Assembly: GCA_049663345.1 (NCBI GenBank)
Contig: JBATDG010000016.1
Span: 1-64,000 of the forward strand
DNA: 64,000 nucleotides
Direction of reading: 5' to 3'
DNA from: SZUA-365 sp049663345
GTDB lineage: Bacteria; Bacteroidota; Ignavibacteria; SZUA-365
A program made the position numbers and the translations under genes. A model generated the notes under the pieces. The model did not search any database and was not told where the DNA came from. It was given only the letters and a program-made list of their open reading frames with translations. Positions 61,853 through 64,000 of the stretch are shown in pieces; within the stretch, counting starts at the first letter, position 1; every line of letters starts with the position of its first letter.

Positions 61853-62930
61853 TAATAAACGGACACACACACGCACCATGGTGCTGATTTTCGTGTTCTG
61901 CCTGTCAGCTGGCGCGGGCATTCTGTACCTATCCCTCACAACCATCGGAGCGGATACCCTTGCTATACCGGTTCCACAGGAAGCCGCTGCCAATAGTATA
62001 CCCACGGAATTTACATTCTTTATTCCTGACGGGACACGAAAGGGACTGTCCGCCAACGGCCTGTGTTATAGCAATGGCGAACTGTTCGTTTCCTACAGGG
62101 GAAGTGATCGAATCGATGTATATAATTCGAAGCTCGAACCGCTGCGGCACTTTGAGCTGCTGGGCGGATCGCCGGCCTCCATATCCAGCATCGCAGTAGG
62201 CCCCAAGCTGCTATTTGCAGCAGATTTCAAGGGTAATGAGATCCTTTTTGCCGACCAATTGACAGGCAAACTGGCTCAGACGTTCGGCTTTCTCCCCGAT
62301 GGCAAAACACGGGTTAATCCGTATTCTGTGACGGTGCAGGGTGAAATGCTGTATGTTACCGACGTAGCGCAACACTCTGTGCTCGTGATTTCGACGACGG
62401 ATTTCACTGCTCTTCGCGAACGTGGAGAAGTTGTTCTCCGTATACCACCGGAGTCTGATGCACATGCTCCCAAATTTCCAACATTCACCTGCGTCACTCC
62501 GGATGGCAGGCTGCTCATCAGTGACCTTGCTGGTGGGAAAATATCGGTATTCTCATGCAGCGGACGTTTTATTACGGACTTCGAAGTGCCAGGTGAAAAG
62601 ATTGCTCCGATGGGATTGGTGCAGGACGACATTGTAACATCCGAATTGCAGGCACGAAAGGATACGCTGTTCGATCCTTCAGGGACGCTCGATCAGGGCC
62701 GTTTCCATGTTGCGGACGCTGCTGCAGGCTGCATACGCGTCTTCGACCCGCATGGGCGCTATCTTGGGTCGTATGGCGACACGTTGATTGCCCCGAGCGG
62801 CGTTGCCGTCGATATTCTGAATCACCGCATATTCGTTGCAGACCCGGGGTTGGGCGGCATTGCAATATTCACGTATTCGGCATCCGCTTCAGCACAATCA
62901 TCGTCGCTTTCCAGGAGGATACGTCGATGA
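61842..62930 (+). CDS. Membrane-anchored NHL-type beta-propeller
   Basis: 362 residues from the ATG overlapping the ccsA end by 11 bp. One N-terminal helix (about 12-32) looks like an uncleaved anchor, followed by a propeller: NGLCYSNGELFVSYRGSDRIDVYN, SSIAVGPKLLFAADFKGNEI, VTVQGEMLYVTDVAQHSVLVI, CVTPDGRLLISDLAGGKISVF, FHVADAAAGCIRVFD and GVAVDILNHRIFVADPGLGGIAIF. Six blades. No heme motif. The stop overlaps the sensor kinase start (ATGA), so it may act with the kinase or as a docking protein at the membrane. Confidence 0.8.
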   Translation: MADNNKRTHTRTMVLIFVFCLSAGAGILYLSLTTIGADTLAIPVPQEAAANSIPTEFTFFIPDGTRKGLSANGLCYSNGELFVSYRGSDRIDVYNSKLEPLRHFELLGGSPASISSIAVGPKLLFAADFKGNEILFADQLTGKLAQTFGFLPDGKTRVNPYSVTVQGEMLYVTDVAQHSVLVISTTDFTALRERGEVVLRIPPESDAHAPKFPTFTCVTPDGRLLISDLAGGKISVFSCSGRFITDFEVPGEKIAPMGLVQDDIVTSELQARKDTLFDPSGTLDQGRFHVADAAAGCIRVFDPHGRYLGSYGDTLIAPSGVAVDILNHRIFVADPGLGGIAIFTYSASASAQSSSLSRRIRR

Positions 62931-64000
62931 ATATGTCCCTTCTCCAAAAAATGGTGTTGTTCACCAGCCTTCTGCTCATCACAGCAATTTCCATTCTCTT
63001 CTTTTCGGCACATCAGACCGGACACAAACTGCTCGAGGAAGTTGGCAACGCAAAAGCTATGGCTGTAATCGAAATCGGGAAAGCCGATGTTGAGCACATG
63101 ATGCTGGTGAAGAAGCCGGATAAAATTCGCAACGCACTGATGAATATTGAATCAACCGGCGAGGCCAGCTCCGTCGCTGTTTTACGTGCGGACGGAAGAG
63201 TATTTTTCAGCTCCACGATGATGGAGGATATGGCGCAGGTGGATCTGCGGGGCTACAAATCACTTCCCCGTCAACCGTTGGTTAAATATTTTCTGTTCAA
63301 GCGGAATGACTCCACATTTCAGAAGGTACTCACACCGTTCCTCAACAAGCCGGAGTGTTATGCGTGTCACGATTCCAGGGAAAAAGTGATCGGATACCTT
63401 ATGGCGACCGTCCCCTTGCAGGATCTCGAGGCAATTGCTGCAGTCCACCGCACAAGCAATATCTACCTGATCGTCTTTACTTTCGTAGGTCTTGCACTTA
63501 GCATTTTCGCAGTGATGTACTTCCTTGTTGCACGTCCTACTCGTTTGCTCAACAGCAGCATGAAACGGGTCATGGAAGGAATTCCAGCACTTCGTTCAGG
63601 AGAGATGATCAATCTTGCTCCGTCCTCAGTAAATCGTCAGAAAGATGAAATCGGTGAACTGTCACGGCTATTCGTGCATCTCGTTGAACAGCTTAATACG
63701 GCATATCAGCAATTGCTGCTAACCCACCGCGGGGAGCTTGCCCGCGCTGATCAGCTTTCCACAACAGGCGAAATGGCCGCCAGCGTTGCCCACGAAATAA
63801 AAAATCCCGTAGCCGGGTTGAGTGCAGCCCTTCAGGTGTTCAGACGCGATATCCCGGAATCAGATTCCAGGCTTGAGATCGTGGATGAAATGCTCGAACA
63901 GGTTGAACGTATTAACCACGCTGTAAACGATCTGCTCAGCTATGCCCGTCCAGCCAAGCCTCAATTTGCTCCAGTCGATCTGGGCTCCATTCTGACCCGA
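62927..64000 (+). CDS. Sensor histidine kinase with c-type heme motif in its periplasmic domain (partial)
   Basis: 358 residues are visible; the frame runs off the window. ATG has AGGAGG eight bases upstream. Helix 1 (about 10-28), periplasmic domain (about 30-185), helix 2 (about 188-207), HAMP-like linker (about 208-265), then HisKA with VAHEIKNPVAGLSAAL carrying the phospho-acceptor His. Near residue 148 the periplasmic domain has KPECYACHDS, a CxxCH site for one covalent heme, followed by VIGYLMATVPLQDLE as in double-Cache-like heme sensors known from Geobacter. The ATPase domain lies beyond 64000. It probably senses redox state or gas and could act with a sigma-54 activator encoded downstream. 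Confidence 0.92.
   Translation, partial: MNMSLLQKMVLFTSLLLITAISILFFSAHQTGHKLLEEVGNAKAMAVIEIGKADVEHMMLVKKPDKIRNALMNIESTGEASSVAVLRADGRVFFSSTMMEDMAQVDLRGYKSLPRQPLVKYFLFKRNDSTFQKVLTPFLNKPECYACHDSREKVIGYLMATVPLQDLEAIAAVHRTSNIYLIVFTFVGLALSIFAVMYFLVARPTRLLNSSMKRVMEGIPALRSGEMINLAPSSVNRQKDEIGELSRLFVHLVEQLNTAYQQLLLTHRGELARADQLSTTGEMAASVAHEIKNPVAGLSAALQVFRRDIPESDSRLEIVDEMLEQVERINHAVNDLLSYARPAKPQFAPVDLGSILTR

Overview
The window comes from a bacterium of the Fibrobacteres-Chlorobi-Bacteroidetes (FCB) assemblage, most likely an Ignavibacteria/Kapabacteria-like lineage. This is inferred from four secreted proteins with type IX secretion (T9SS) C-terminal sorting domains, a PorE-like OmpA lipoprotein, an exact Bacteroidetes-type TAnnTTTG box upstream of sodB, and a large stock of multiheme c-type cytochromes. 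No rRNA, insertion sequence, prophage or CRISPR array was seen. Genes are densely packed, with many ATGA stop/start overlaps.

Layout. 1-11.5 kb (minus strand): Fe superoxide dismutase, a LiaF-like membrane protein, an MscS channel broken by an in-frame TAA, a methyltransferase and a lipoprotein. Then an operon of TPR hybrid histidine kinase, Tat-exported DUF362 protein, membrane polyferredoxin and an APC permease fused to EIIA-like and RCK_C-like domains. 11.7-16.8 kb (plus): nucleoside salvage operon tdk-nupC-punA plus a secreted glycosidase-like protein. 16.8-26.4 kb (minus): a four-gene electron-export operon of diheme cytochrome b-like membrane protein, 20-heme cytochrome, giant cytochrome with 69 CxxCH plus one CX4CH site, and outer-membrane beta-barrel. 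26.6-29.2 kb (plus): an Fe-S/flavoprotein oxidoreductase and an HD-domain protein. 29.2-48 kb: four von Willebrand A (VWA) proteins with T9SS signals, a GH106-like glycosidase, DUF72, a LacI regulator with its own operator, tRNA(CAT), trmH, a PorE-like lipoprotein and a small barrel. 48.2-52.4 kb (minus): CoA-transferase, alanine-dehydrogenase-like protein, folD, ymdB-like phosphodiesterase. 52.6-64 kb (plus): a second cytochrome locus with two sigma-54-type promoters. It encodes an 8-heme cytochrome, two outer-membrane barrels, two beta-propellers, a 10(+1)-heme cytochrome, ResB and CcsA cytochrome c maturation proteins, and a sensor kinase (cut by the window end) with a c-heme motif in its periplasmic domain.

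How it fits together. The window holds about 109-111 candidate c-heme sites. The 16.8-26.4 kb operon reads as one path from the quinol pool (b hemes) through periplasmic c hemes to a roughly 70-heme protein made of 73-residue triheme repeats, with a barrel for outer-membrane passage. The second locus adds more cytochromes, the machinery to attach heme, and a kinase that could sense redox state. These roles are inferred from sequence pattern and gene order.

A second theme is short tandem repeats in gaps between genes and at 3' ends of genes, several of which run across a stop codon, plus an in-frame 18-bp minisatellite in the GH106-like gene.
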